Positions 25,561-35,039 are shown, counted from the first letter of the stretch. The stretch is 59,989 nt of DNA from Oscillospiraceae bacterium (GCA_015064895.1 SVRI01000015.1:1-59989), one strand, 5' to 3'. The notes: generated from the sequence alone by a model not told the origin. Program-made: numbers and translations.

Positions 25561-26122
25561 TTGTATATTCACCTCTAATCATTATGTATGCTTTCTGGCT
25601 TGTAACCGTAAAGCCTCTGCCGTCAGAACCTCTTGGGATGATGCAGTAGGCGTTGATGGGAACTTCCATGCCGTCGTATAATTCCTGTCCGTTGGTAATG
25701 TCGGCAATACCCTGTGTTTCAAATGGAGAAACGACGGTTATGCTGCTGCCGGGACGGGAAATAAACTCACATATTGAATCGGCAAGAACCGTTTGTCCTT
25801 TTTCCAGTTCAAGCAGTGTGTATGACTGATTCTGAACTGTTGTTTCATTACTGTCAACGCTCTCGGGTTCTTCATCGGTAATTGAAACTGCAGGAATCTC
25901 AACGTTCTGACTCTGAGAATCGTCATCGGGTGCCTTGCCTATAGCTTCAAGAATGTCCTGCTTGAAGGCGGGGAAGGCAACCTCGTAAAGATAACTCAGA
26001 GTAATCACCGGATCGTCCTCGTTGTAAGCCGATACTGAAAAAATAGCAATTACCGAAAGTAATGTACCGACCAAGATGCTGAGTATTATGGCAAATCTGC
26101 GCTTGTTTTTCATGACTTTCAT
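25553..26122 (-). CDS. Secreted or membrane-anchored hypothetical protein
   Basis: 189 residues from the ATG at 26122, which lies 5 bases after AAGGAT; a GTG one codon earlier is closer to the RBS. One N-terminal helix (FAIILSILVGTLLSVIAIF) anchors or exports it. The middle is acidic and low complexity (about residues 65-95), and the C-terminal ~90 residues form a compact beta-rich domain (LELEKGQTVLADSICEFISR, IIPRGSDGRGFTVTSQKAYIMIRG). I do not recognise a named family. It is coupled to the small membrane protein downstream. Confidence 0.7.
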   Translation of the reverse strand: MKVMKNKRRFAIILSILVGTLLSVIAIFSVSAYNEDDPVITLSYLYEVAFPAFKQDILEAIGKAPDDDSQSQNVEIPAVSITDEEPESVDSNETTVQNQSYTLLELEKGQTVLADSICEFISRPGSSITVVSPFETQGIADITNGQELYDGMEVPINAYCIIPRGSDGRGFTVTSQKAYIMIRGEYTIG

Positions 26123-26304
26123 CACACATCCTTGTCATTTTATATACACTGCAATTATAACATATGTAACGACTCATTTCAAGGATTTTTTTAAAAGTTT
26201 AACATTGTTTACAACTGAGAAAAAATATCATCATTTCAATTTCTGTTTCGTCAGCCAATTAAAGGTTGATTTAAAATAAATTTAATTAAAAAGGCTATAA
26301 ATAC

Positions 26305-26333
26305 TTGAATTTATAATTATTTTGTGGTATTAT
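26305..26333 (+). promoter_or_regulatory. Promoter of the rimO operon
   Basis: TTGAAT at 26305, a 17-base spacer, TATTAT at 26328-26333. The stretch 26150-26300 before it is AT-rich and holds nothing else I can name. Confidence 0.65.
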
Positions 26334-26395
26334 ATTATGAAAACCTTTGTAAAAGGGAAGAATATGTAAAATGCAGAATTTGAAAGTGAGAAAAA

Positions 26396-27748
26396 ATGAG
26401 TATTAAATGTGCTTTTGTTTCACTCGGATGTCCTAAAAACCTTATGGACTCAGAGGTGATGCTCTCAACTCTTTTAAAGCATGATATAGAAATCGTTGAG
26501 GAGGACATCCACGCAGACGTTGTGGTTGTCAATACCTGTGCCTTTATCGAAAGTGCAAAGCAGGAGGCAATTGATACAATCCTTGACGTAAACTGGTTAA
26601 GAGAAAACAGACATCTCAAGGGCATTGTAGTGACAGGCTGTCTTTCCCAGAGATATAAAGAAGAAATCTTCGAGCTTATGCCTGAGGTTGATGCAATAGT
26701 CGGTGTCGGTGATATTGAAAAAATCGCTGAAGCGGTAGAGTATGCATATAAAAACGGCGGTAAGAAGGATGTGCCAAAGTATTCCTGCGTAACTCTGCCC
26801 GAAAACGCACCTCTCGGCGGCGACAGAGTGGTAACAACTCCCGAATATTCGGTGTATATTAAAATATCCGAGGGCTGTGATAACAGATGTACATACTGTA
26901 TAATTCCATATCTTCGCGGCAAGTACAGAAGCCGTACAATTGAAGATGTCGTTGCAGAAGCAAAAGAGATGGTTTCCCTGGGTGCAAAGGAAATAATCCT
27001 TGTTTCCCAGGATTCTACGAGATACGGAATTGACCTTTACGGCAAGGAAAGCCTTTCGACACTGCTTGATGAGCTTTGTAAGATAGAAGAACTCAAGTGG
27101 ATAAGAATCCTTTACTGCTATCCCGAAGCAATCACAGACGAGCTTGTTGAAACAATTGCAAATCAGCCTAAGGTTGTAAAGTATATCGACCTTCCCATTC
27201 AGCATATTAATGATAAAGTGCTCAAGATGATGAACAGACGCGGAAACGGTCAGCTTATCAGAGAAAGAATCGCACTTTTACGTTCAAAGGTTCCCGGAAT
27301 TGCAATCCGTTCAACGGTAATTGTAGGCTTTCCCGGTGAAGGAAGCAAAGAATTTGCAGAGCTTGCGGAATTTCTTAAAGAGGTAAAGTTTGAACGACTT
27401 GGTGTTTTCACCTTCTCATGTGAGGAGGGAACACCTGCGGCAAAGATAAAGGAAGGCATTGTTTCTGAAAAGACAAAGCAGAGAAGATATGATACTCTCA
27501 TGCAGAACCAGTATACCATCCATGAAAACTTCAATAAGTCCATGGTCGGAAAGACACTTGAGGTTGTATGCGAAGGCTACGATAAGGCATCGGGTGTGTA
27601 TTTTGGCAGAAGCGTGTATGACTGTCCCGATATCGACGGCAAGGTTTACTTCTCATCAAGGCAGAGACGTCTCAAAGACGGCGAATTTGTAAATGTAAAG
27701 ATAGATGAAGTGCTTGACTACGACCTTCTCGGCGAAGTTGTGCTTTAA
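26396..27748 (+). CDS. rimO: Ribosomal protein S12 methylthiotransferase RimO
   Basis: 450 residues. The N-terminal UPF0004 domain (CAFVSLGCPKNLMDSE) supplies the auxiliary iron-sulfur cysteines. The radical SAM motif CxxxCxxC is at residues 161, 165 and 168 (SEGCDNRCTYCIIP), followed by RGKYRSR, and a TRAM RNA-binding domain forms the last ~65 residues. RimO adds a methylthio group to the conserved Asp of ribosomal protein S12. The CPKN start motif favours RimO over MiaB. It leads rimO-pgsA-cysE-cysS-mrnC, 24 bases before pgsA. The RBS is weak (GTGAGAA). Confidence 0.95.
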   Translation: MSIKCAFVSLGCPKNLMDSEVMLSTLLKHDIEIVEEDIHADVVVVNTCAFIESAKQEAIDTILDVNWLRENRHLKGIVVTGCLSQRYKEEIFELMPEVDAIVGVGDIEKIAEAVEYAYKNGGKKDVPKYSCVTLPENAPLGGDRVVTTPEYSVYIKISEGCDNRCTYCIIPYLRGKYRSRTIEDVVAEAKEMVSLGAKEIILVSQDSTRYGIDLYGKESLSTLLDELCKIEELKWIRILYCYPEAITDELVETIANQPKVVKYIDLPIQHINDKVLKMMNRRGNGQLIRERIALLRSKVPGIAIRSTVIVGFPGEGSKEFAELAEFLKEVKFERLGVFTFSCEEGTPAAKIKEGIVSEKTKQRRYDTLMQNQYTIHENFNKSMVGKTLEVVCEGYDKASGVYFGRSVYDCPDIDGKVYFSSRQRRLKDGEFVNVKIDEVLDYDLLGEVVL

Positions 27749-27772
27749 TTTCCGAAAGGACGGTAAAATAAA

Positions 27773-28381
27773 ATGAATACTTGGAAAAATATGAATACCC
27801 CCAATAAACTCACAATTATCCGAATAGTAATGGTACCCCTTTTCATGGTGTCCCTGATGCTTACAAAGTGCGGTTTTTCCGATACTGTAAATCTTATACT
27901 TTTCACTGTGTCGGCACTCCTTTTCGGCGGTGCGGCAATAACAGACTTTATCGACGGTAAGATGGCAAGAAAGTATAACCTTGTTACAAACTTCGGTAAG
28001 TTTATGGATCCTCTTGCGGATAAGTTCATGGTAGTAGGCGCACTTATTGCGGCAGCATACGTTTACGATAATCTCAGACTCTGGCTGCTTATCACAATCG
28101 CCGTAACTGTTTTCAGAGAGCTTGCAGTATCGGGTGTCAGACTTGTTGCGGTAAATGCCGATAACGTAGTAATTGCAGCGGCAATGCCCGGTAAAATCAA
28201 GACATTTTCCCAGTGTATATTTATGGAGCTTGTAATTCTTGAACCCATCATTTTCAAGAATGTCGAGTTCTTTGCAAAGTATACACCCCTTACATACATC
28301 TGTATGGCTGTAATGGTGTTCTTCACAATTTATTCGGGTATTCAGTACCTTAAGGCATACAGCAAGTATATAACCATGTAA
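27773..28381 (+). CDS. pgsA: CDP-diacylglycerol--glycerol-3-phosphate 3-phosphatidyltransferase
   Basis: 202 residues with about five to six membrane segments. The CDP-alcohol phosphotransferase signature DGxxAR...G...D...D is present as DGKMARKYNLVTNFGKFMDP followed by LADK. The enzyme makes phosphatidylglycerol phosphate, the first step to PG and cardiolipin, at the plasma membrane. It follows rimO closely, a common Clostridia arrangement. The RBS is GAAAGGA. Confidence 0.93.
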   Translation: MNTWKNMNTPNKLTIIRIVMVPLFMVSLMLTKCGFSDTVNLILFTVSALLFGGAAITDFIDGKMARKYNLVTNFGKFMDPLADKFMVVGALIAAAYVYDNLRLWLLITIAVTVFRELAVSGVRLVAVNADNVVIAAAMPGKIKTFSQCIFMELVILEPIIFKNVEFFAKYTPLTYICMAVMVFFTIYSGIQYLKAYSKYITM

Positions 28382-28397
28382 TTTTGAGGTGATATCG

Positions 28398-29078
28398 GTG
28401 TTCAAAAACATCAGATACGATATAAAAGCCATAAAGGAACGAGACCCTGCGGCACGAAGCGGCTTTGAAGTCTTTATGCTGTATTCAGGATTCCATGCAG
28501 TACTCTATCATAGGGTGGCACATTGGTTTTTTACGCATAAAATGAAATTTATCGGCAGATGGATTTCGCAAGCGGCAAGAGCCGCTACCGGCGTTGAAAT
28601 ACATCCCGGTGCGACCATAGGCAAAGGTCTTATGATTGACCACGGTATGGGGGTTGTCATCGGTGAAACGGCAATTGTCGGCGATAACTGTACTATCTAT
28701 CAGGGCGTAACCTTGGGCGGTACAGGTAAAGATACGGGTAAACGTCATCCCACAATCGGCAATAACGTAATGATAGGCTCTGGTGCAAAGGTGCTCGGTC
28801 CCTTCACAGTAGGGGATAACGCAAAGATTGCGGCGGGCGCGGTTGTGCTTGATGCAGTACCCGAGGGAGCTACGGCAGTCGGTGTTCCTGCAAGAATGAT
28901 TTACACAGGCAAGCCCAAGAATGATGCACCTAAAAACGACCTTGACCAGATTCATATTCCCGACCCTGTATCTCAGGAGCTTTGCAAAATGTATATGCGT
29001 ATTGAAGCTCTTGAAAAACAGCTTGCGGAGAAAAATAACAAAGATAATAATTCTACCACGGAGAGTGATAATAAATGA
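28398..29078 (+). CDS. cysE: Serine O-acetyltransferase
   Basis: 226 residues from a GTG at 28398, chosen because GAGGTGA lies 5-6 bases upstream and because the family starts MFKxxxxDIxAIxERDPAAR; a GTG three codons earlier is inside the RBS. The N-terminal helical part (RSGFEVFMLYSGFHAVLYHR) and the left-handed hexapeptide-repeat helix (HPGATIGKGLMIDHG, GVTLGGTGKDTGKRHP) are typical. The enzyme acetylates serine with acetyl-CoA for cysteine synthesis. It overlaps cysS by 4 bases (ATGA), as the cysteine supply and cysteinyl-tRNA genes do in many Firmicutes. Confidence 0.95.
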   Translation: MFKNIRYDIKAIKERDPAARSGFEVFMLYSGFHAVLYHRVAHWFFTHKMKFIGRWISQAARAATGVEIHPGATIGKGLMIDHGMGVVIGETAIVGDNCTIYQGVTLGGTGKDTGKRHPTIGNNVMIGSGAKVLGPFTVGDNAKIAAGAVVLDAVPEGATAVGVPARMIYTGKPKNDAPKNDLDQIHIPDPVSQELCKMYMRIEALEKQLAEKNNKDNNSTTESDNK

Positions 29079-30523
29079 AGCTTTATAACACAATGACAAA
29101 GCAGTATGAAGAACTTGTGCCCCTTGACGGTGATACAATCAGAATGTATACCTGCGGACCTACGGTATATGATTTTTTCCACGTGGGTAACGCAAGGTGC
29201 TTTGTTATCTTTGACTTTTTAAGACGTTACCTCGAATACAGAGGCTATAAGGTAAATTTCACACAGAACTTTACCGACATTGACGATAAGCTCATAAAGA
29301 GAGCAAACGAAGAAGGCACAACCGTAAAGGAAGTTGCCGAAAAGTATATCGAAGAATACTTCACCGACGCTAAGGGACTTGGCATTGTTCCCGCAACAAA
29401 TCACCCCAAGGCAACAGAAAATATTCCCGAAATTATTGATATCGTAAAGACTCTTGTTGATAACGGCATGGCATATGCTGTTGCTCCCGAAGGCGGTAGC
29501 GGTGAAGATAAGGACGTTTACTTCAGAACAAGAAAGTTCAAGGGCTACGGCAAGCTTTCCCATAAGGATATTGACGACCTTATCAGCGGTGCAAGAATAG
29601 ACGTTGCCGATATCAAGGAAGACCCGCTTGACTTTGCAGTATGGAAGGCGGCAAAGCCCGGTGAACCTTACTGGGACAGCCCTTGGGGAAAGGGAAGACC
29701 CGGCTGGCATATCGAATGCTCTGCCATGAGTAAGAAGTATCTTGGCAATAACATTGATATTCATGCAGGCGGTGAAGACCTTGCATTCCCTCACCATGAA
29801 AATGAAATCGCACAGTCCGAAAGCTATAACGCTTGCTGCGGATGTAATGATACAACCTTTACAAGAATGTGGATTCATAATGCATATATCCTTACCGACG
29901 GCCAGAAGATGTCAAAGTCGGGTATATCCTTTAAGGTAAGAGACGTTGCAAAGCAGTATAGCTATGAAGCAATCAGATTCTTTATTGTTTCTGCCCACTA
30001 CAGAAGTCCCGTAAACTTCAGTAAGGAAGCTATGGAACAGGCAACTGCATCGGTTGAACGCTTCAATAACTGCGAAGAAAACCTTGCGTTCAGAATCAAA
30101 AATGCTAAGGATAACGGACTTGTACTTTCTGACGAAGAAAAAGCAATGTTAGATACCTTTGCAGGAAGACGTACTCAGATGATTGAAGCACTTGACTACG
30201 ACTTCAACACAGCCGACGGTATTGCGGCAATCTTTGAACTTACCCGTGATATCAATAAGGCTCTTTCCAATGAAAACCTTAGCCTTGAGTTTTTGGAAAA
30301 AGCAAATGAAATCTTCATGGAGCTTATCACACTCTTTGGTTTCCAAAAGAAGAATACAGGCTCATCCGACGAGGATGCCGAAATCGACGCACTTGTAGCA
30401 CAGAGAGCCGAAGCAAAGAAGGCAAAAGACTGGGCAACAGCCGATAAAATCAGAGATGATTTGAAGGCAAGAGGCATAGTAATTGAGGATACTCCCCAAG
30501 GTGCGAAGTGGAAGCGTGTGTAG
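29075..30523 (+). CDS. cysS: Cysteinyl-tRNA synthetase
   Basis: 482 residues, standard size. The class I signatures are FHVGNAR (HIGH-type, near residue 32) and KMSKSG (near 277). Cys28 (MYTCGPTVYD) and the later HAGGEDLAFPHHENE segment are the zinc-site and family motifs. It charges tRNA-Cys. Translation is coupled to cysE by a 4-base overlap. No T-box leader precedes the pair. Confidence 0.97.
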   Translation: MKLYNTMTKQYEELVPLDGDTIRMYTCGPTVYDFFHVGNARCFVIFDFLRRYLEYRGYKVNFTQNFTDIDDKLIKRANEEGTTVKEVAEKYIEEYFTDAKGLGIVPATNHPKATENIPEIIDIVKTLVDNGMAYAVAPEGGSGEDKDVYFRTRKFKGYGKLSHKDIDDLISGARIDVADIKEDPLDFAVWKAAKPGEPYWDSPWGKGRPGWHIECSAMSKKYLGNNIDIHAGGEDLAFPHHENEIAQSESYNACCGCNDTTFTRMWIHNAYILTDGQKMSKSGISFKVRDVAKQYSYEAIRFFIVSAHYRSPVNFSKEAMEQATASVERFNNCEENLAFRIKNAKDNGLVLSDEEKAMLDTFAGRRTQMIEALDYDFNTADGIAAIFELTRDINKALSNENLSLEFLEKANEIFMELITLFGFQKKNTGSSDEDAEIDALVAQRAEAKKAKDWATADKIRDDLKARGIVIEDTPQGAKWKRV

Positions 30524-30649
30524 CACACGCAGGCAGTTCACGGGCGGTTTTCGCAATAAACAAACTTTCGTTGTCGCTCAAATAACACCGTTTGCGTTGC
30601 ATATACGCAACAACGCAAACTCATTGCAAATGTAAGGAAGAAGAATCAT
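30524..30649. repeat. Degenerate X-type repeat remnant between cysS and mrnC
   Basis: The string CACGGGCGG (30539) ... GCAATAAACAAACTTTCGTTG ... TCGCTCAAATAACA follows the order of the X module in copies A, B and F (ACGGGG ... AAACA ... GTCGCATAAACAAC). A palindrome, GTTTGCGTTGCATATACGCAACAACGCAAAC, follows near 30590-30620. Confidence 0.5.
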
Positions 30650-31072
30650 ATGAATAATTCAATAGAAACCGATATCCTTGCATTTGGCAAGGAACGAAAC
30701 CCCGACGAATTTCCCATACTTGCACTTGCTTATATGGGCGATGCCGTTATGGAGCTTTTTGCAAGGGACTATGTTCTCAATTTCTCGGGTGAAGTAAAAC
30801 CCGCATCCCTTGTTCATGCTTCCAAGGCAATTATCACCTGCGAAGCACAGAGTGACGGGGTTGAACGTATACTTGAACATCTCACCGAAAAGGAAATGTC
30901 GGTCTTTAAACGCGGACGTAACGCCAAAACCCACCATACACCCAAACACGGTGAGCTTATCCAGTATAAACGCGCCACAGGCTTTGAGGCACTTATGGGA
31001 TATCTCTATGTTTCGGGTAACGTGCTTCGTGCAAAAGAACTCTTTTGTTTGGCGTTTGCTGAACATATTTAG
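30650..31072 (+). CDS. mrnC: Mini-ribonuclease III
   Basis: 140 residues, one RNase III domain without the double-stranded RNA-binding domain. Family features are LALAYMGDAVMELFARDYVL (the catalytic Asp/Glu helix), HHTPKHGELIQYKRATGFEALMGYLYVSG. In Bacillus it trims 23S rRNA ends. Its place behind cysE-cysS is the usual one. The RBS is AAGGAAG, 9 bases before the ATG. Confidence 0.93.
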   Translation: MNNSIETDILAFGKERNPDEFPILALAYMGDAVMELFARDYVLNFSGEVKPASLVHASKAIITCEAQSDGVERILEHLTEKEMSVFKRGRNAKTHHTPKHGELIQYKRATGFEALMGYLYVSGNVLRAKELFCLAFAEHI

Positions 31073-31079
31073 AAATTCG

Positions 31080-31480
31080 CACTACACCAAGTGTGAGAGG
31101 TAAGCCGTCGCGGGTCGGGAAAGCCCGACAGCAAATATACGGAATGCCTTGGATAGAAAAATAATATTAAGTGTTGCACAAAAAGTGTGAGAGGTAAGCC
31201 GCCGCGGGTCGGGAAAGCCCGACAGCAAATATACGGGGTGCCTTGGATAGAAGAATAGTATTAAGTGTCGCACAAAAAGTGAGAGAGGTAAGCCGCCGCG
31301 GGTCGGGAAAGCCCGACAGCAGTATTTGTCATTTTGACGGTTTTCGGTATGCCGTCAAAATGACGGTTTGTCAGCGGCAACTTGCCGCCCATCTCTCCTT
31401 TTGAGCGGGCAGTTTTGGTTACTTTTCCTGATTGAAAAGTAACGGAAATCGCGGCTCGCAAGCCGCGAAACTCTCCAATA
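31080..31480. repeat. Composite structured intergenic repeat, copy C (with three 94-bp tandem units)
   Basis: A 94-bp unit starts at 31091, 31185 and 31279 (the third is cut short). Each joins a Y-type start (GAGAGGTAAGCCGCCGCGG) to the X hairpin (GTCGGGAAAGCCCGAC). Then come a long hairpin at 31327-31365 (GTCATTTTGACGG with CCGTCAAAATGAC), GCGGCAACTTGCCGC, the Y right end (ATCTCTCCTTTTGAGCGG) and two terminal hairpins, GTTACTTTTC/GAAAAGTAAC at 31418-31443 and CGCGGCT/AGCCGCG at 31450-31467. Confidence 0.85.
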
Positions 31481-31500
31481 ATAACATGTAGGAAAATTCT

Positions 31501-32124
31501 ATGGATATATTCGAACTCTTTAAAAAAATCGAAAAAAAAGAAGATACCAAAACTCCCATCACCCATATGATAGTGGGACTCGGAAACCCGGGAGATAAAT
31601 ATACAACCACCCGACATAACGCAGGATTTTTGACACTCACTTATGCGGCGAAAAAATGGGGATGTAATATCACAACCTCAAAATTCGATGCTCTTGTGGG
31701 TGAGGTAAACGTCGGCGGAAACAGAACCCTTTTGCTTCTCCCTCAGACTTTTATGAATAACTCCGGTGTAGCCGTGTCAAAGGCTGCAAAGTTCTATAAA
31801 ATACCCGTTGAAAATATTACCGTTGTGTATGATGATACATCCTTTGAACCCGGCACCTTCAAGATTAAGAAAAAAGGAAGTGCAGGCGGTCATAACGGTG
31901 TGAAATCTTTGATTGAATATCTCGGAACAGAGGAATTCAAGAGGATTAAAATGGGAGTGGGTAAGAAACCACACTCCGAAATGATTCTTGCCGATTGGGT
32001 GCTTACGCATTTTACACAGGAAGAACTTAAAAAAGTCGAAAGCAGATTTGACGATGCTTGCGAGGCTCTTGTTCTTATGAATAAGGGCGAAACCGATAAG
32101 GCAATGAATAACTTTAACAGTTAA
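31501..32124 (+). CDS. pth: Peptidyl-tRNA hydrolase
   Basis: 207 residues. The catalytic His is H39 in TTTRHNAGF; IVGLGNPGDKY, PQTFMNNSG and GSAGGHNGVKSL complete the Pth signature. The protein carries about 19 extra N-terminal residues (MDIFELFKKIEKKEDTK), a charged helix that the E. coli enzyme lacks. It releases peptides from drop-off peptidyl-tRNA. A weak RBS (TAGGAAA) lies just downstream of the structured repeat C, so the repeat could affect its expression. Confidence 0.95.
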   Translation: MDIFELFKKIEKKEDTKTPITHMIVGLGNPGDKYTTTRHNAGFLTLTYAAKKWGCNITTSKFDALVGEVNVGGNRTLLLLPQTFMNNSGVAVSKAAKFYKIPVENITVVYDDTSFEPGTFKIKKKGSAGGHNGVKSLIEYLGTEEFKRIKMGVGKKPHSEMILADWVLTHFTQEELKKVESRFDDACEALVLMNKGETDKAMNNFNS

Positions 32125-32169
32125 TGGAAAAAATGCCGGTATATAAACCGACAGAGGAGTAATTGCAAC

Positions 32170-33024
32170 TTGACTGAAATTACTATTATGAATAAAATGA
32201 CAAGACGGTCATTTTTTAAACGTGCCGCCCGAAAATTGCTGTTTTCGGACTGGACTGTACAGGTGCTGGCGTTTCTAATAGCAGGTGCATTCTTTGTGGG
32301 CATCAATCAAATTGGCGTGTGCTTTGAAACACTTGTCGTAAGTCTTACGGGAAGAACTGAACCTGTATACTTTTTCAGTTCGCTTTATACAGTTTTGTCT
32401 TTGGCATTGACTATACCCGTATTGTACGGACTTGTGAAATTTGAAATAAATGCCATAGACGGCAAGGGAGATATTGCGGATATGTTTTCTGTTTTCTCAT
32501 CTTTGGGAAAACTTGGAAGAGTATATAAGCTGTTTTTCCATGCAGCTTCAAGAACTGTGGTTTGCTATCTGCCTTTTATCGCTGCGTGGACTTTTCTGAA
32601 CCTTATTTATTATGAGGGCATATTCGGAATTGTTCTGACTGTGTATTCGGTTGACCTTTTTAGACTTTTGCTGTCAGCATTGGTTGGACTGATGCTGTAT
32701 CTCGGACTTTTGCTGTCTGCAAAATACTTTGTAGGTATTTACCTTTGTGTTTTAAGAGAAGATACCCCCATAAAGGAATGTTTTCTTGTGGCGGCAAACT
32801 GCAATTTTATGAGTAAAGGGGAACTAACAGGAACACTGATAAGCTTTTTGCCCTTGTGCCTGTTGTCTTTGCTTACTGCAGGACTTCTCTTTATTCTCTA
32901 TACGATTCCGTATATGTTAATCACCATGGTTATGGTATCAAAATATATAGTCGATGTTGAAATGTATAAGAAATCAACCTCGGCACTTATGTATGAAAAC
33001 AATATAAATCCGGGTAATGAATAA
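32170..33024 (+). CDS. Multi-pass membrane protein of unknown function
   Basis: 284 residues with about six hydrophobic helices (for example VQVLAFLIAGAFFVGI, LLLSALVGLMLYLGLLL, CLLSLLTAGLLFILYTIPYML). A TTG at 32170 with GAGGAG ten bases upstream is the likely start; an ATG at 32188 is the alternative. The layout, with a cytoplasmic loop VLREDTPIKECFLVAANCNFM before the last helices, resembles DUF975-type membrane proteins, but I am not sure. It lies between pth and metG in the same direction, 20 bases before metG. Confidence 0.7.
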   Translation: MTEITIMNKMTRRSFFKRAARKLLFSDWTVQVLAFLIAGAFFVGINQIGVCFETLVVSLTGRTEPVYFFSSLYTVLSLALTIPVLYGLVKFEINAIDGKGDIADMFSVFSSLGKLGRVYKLFFHAASRTVVCYLPFIAAWTFLNLIYYEGIFGIVLTVYSVDLFRLLLSALVGLMLYLGLLLSAKYFVGIYLCVLREDTPIKECFLVAANCNFMSKGELTGTLISFLPLCLLSLLTAGLLFILYTIPYMLITMVMVSKYIVDVEMYKKSTSALMYENNINPGNE

Positions 33025-33044
33025 TCCGAAAGGAAGTAGATAAA

Positions 33045-35039
33045 ATGAAAGAAAAGTATTATATCACCACTGCCATTCCCTATACATCGGGAAAGCCCCA
33101 TATCGGTAATACTTATGAAATGATTCTTACCGACTGTATTGCACGCTATAAGAGACTTCGCGGCTATGATGTTCTCTTCCTTACAGGTGCAGATGAACAC
33201 GGTCAGAAGATTGAGCTTGCAGCTGCTGAAAAGGGCGTTACACCGCAAGCTTACGTTGATAATATCACAGGCGAAATGAAGAAAATCTGGGAAAAGATGA
33301 ATATCAGCTATGACAGATTCATCCGTACAACCGACGATTATCATGTAGAGGCTGTACAGAAGATTTTCAAAAAGCTCTATGATAAGGGCGATATCTATAA
33401 GGGCGAATACGAAGGCTGGTACTGTACTCCTTGCGAAAGCTTCTGGACAGATACACAGGCTAAAGACTGTAAGTGCCCCGACTGCGGAAGAGACGTAACA
33501 CGTGCCAAGGAATCGGCATACTTCTTGAAGCTCTCAAAATATCAGAAACAGCTCGAAGATTACCTTGAACAGAATCCCGACTTTGTTGTCCCCGAGGCAA
33601 GAAAGAAGGAAATGATAAATAACTTCATAAAGCCAGGTGTTCAGGACCTTTGCGTATCCCGTTCCACATTTAAGTGGGGCGTTCCGATAGAATTTGACCC
33701 CGGTCACGTTATTTATGTTTGGATGGATGCACTTATCAACTACATAACAGCTATCGGCTATGATGTAGATGAACCGTCTGACCTCTATAAAAAGAACTGG
33801 CCTGCCGACCTTCAGATTATCGGTAAGGATATTTTAAGATTCCATACTATTTACTGGCCTGTAATTCTCATGGCTCTCGGACAGCCTATGCCTAAAAAGA
33901 TTTTAGGCCATCCTTGGCTCCTTTCCGGTATGGATAAGATGTCAAAGTCAAGAGGAAACGTAATGTATGCTGACTACCTTGCGGATCTTATCGGCACAGA
34001 CGGTGTAAGATACTATACACTTGCAGAAATGCCTTTCCTCAATGACGGCTCTATCACATACGAAATGCTTGTAAATAAGTTTAATGCAGACCTTGTTAAT
34101 ACTCTCGGAAACCTTGTCAACAGAACAGTTGCCATGGTTAATAAGTATTTCGGCGGAACAATTCCTGCACCCGCAGAGGTTGATGCAGAGCTTGATAATG
34201 ACCTTATTTCTACCGTTGAAAACGGCTATAAGAAGGTAACAGAAGCAATCGAGACACTTCACATTGCCGATGCTACAGATGAAATTATGACAGTGCTCAG
34301 AAGACTCAATAAGTATGTTGACGAAACAGCACCCTGGATTCTCGGCAAGGATGAAACAAAGAAGGATAGACTTTCTACTGTTCTTTATAATCTTGTTGAA
34401 GGTATCAGAATCTGTGCAATCATGCTTTCACCTTTTATTCCTGCGGCAGCAGACACAATCATGACACAGATTTGCTCTGCAGAAAATAAAACTCAGCTCA
34501 AGATTGAAAACTGGTCGGATGCAGAAAAGTTCGGCTACAAGTATGAAGATGGTGCAAAGGTAACAGCTACTCCCACACCTCTCTTTATGAGAATAGACGA
34601 AAAGGAATTTAATGCCCGCCTTGAAGCCGATAGAATTGCGGCAGAAAAGGCAGCAGCCAAGGAAGAAAAGAAAAGCGCAAAGCCTGAAGAAAAGAAGGAA
34701 GAAGCAGAGATTTCCGAAATCACAATCGACGACTTTATGAAGGTAAAGCTCATTTGTGCAAAGGTTCTCGAATGTGAACCTGTGCCCAAATCCGATAAAC
34801 TCCTCTGTCTCCAGCTTGATGACGGCAGCGGAACTCCTCGTCAGGTTGTTTCGGGCATTGCACTTTCCTATAAGCCTGAAGACCTTATCGGCAAGAAGGT
34901 AACACTTGTTTCTAATCTTAAACCCGTAAAGCTCAGAGGCGTTGAAAGCTTCGGTATGATTCTTGCGGCATCCGCAGGCGATAAGGTTATCGTAACCTTC
35001 CTTGATGACGAAGTTGCACCCGGTGCTGAAATCCGATGA
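33045..35039 (+). CDS. metG: Methionyl-tRNA synthetase with C-terminal tRNA-binding domain
   Basis: 664 residues. The catalytic domain has the HIGH motif as GKPHIGNTYE (near residue 17), a zinc knuckle (CTPCESFWTD ... CKCPDCG) and the KMSKSRGN loop near 300. The anticodon domain follows. After a Lys/Glu/Ala linker (about 530-555) comes an EMAP/Arc1-like tRNA-binding domain (MKVKLICAKVLECEPVPKSD). It forms Met-tRNA for initiation and elongation. The gene overlaps tatD by 4 bases. Confidence 0.97.
   Translation: MKEKYYITTAIPYTSGKPHIGNTYEMILTDCIARYKRLRGYDVLFLTGADEHGQKIELAAAEKGVTPQAYVDNITGEMKKIWEKMNISYDRFIRTTDDYHVEAVQKIFKKLYDKGDIYKGEYEGWYCTPCESFWTDTQAKDCKCPDCGRDVTRAKESAYFLKLSKYQKQLEDYLEQNPDFVVPEARKKEMINNFIKPGVQDLCVSRSTFKWGVPIEFDPGHVIYVWMDALINYITAIGYDVDEPSDLYKKNWPADLQIIGKDILRFHTIYWPVILMALGQPMPKKILGHPWLLSGMDKMSKSRGNVMYADYLADLIGTDGVRYYTLAEMPFLNDGSITYEMLVNKFNADLVNTLGNLVNRTVAMVNKYFGGTIPAPAEVDAELDNDLISTVENGYKKVTEAIETLHIADATDEIMTVLRRLNKYVDETAPWILGKDETKKDRLSTVLYNLVEGIRICAIMLSPFIPAAADTIMTQICSAENKTQLKIENWSDAEKFGYKYEDGAKVTATPTPLFMRIDEKEFNARLEADRIAAEKAAAKEEKKSAKPEEKKEEAEISEITIDDFMKVKLICAKVLECEPVPKSDKLLCLQLDDGSGTPRQVVSGIALSYKPEDLIGKKVTLVSNLKPVKLRGVESFGMILAASAGDKVIVTFLDDEVAPGAEIR

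Noticed and set aside
31091..31375. Possible CRISPR array
   Set aside because: The 94-bp units are continuous tandem repeats with no variable spacers, and no cas gene is near.
26126..33044. T-box leaders upstream of cysE-cysS or metG
   Set aside because: The gaps before these genes are too short (16-21 bases) and contain no T-box or AGGGTGGNACCGCG-type sequence.
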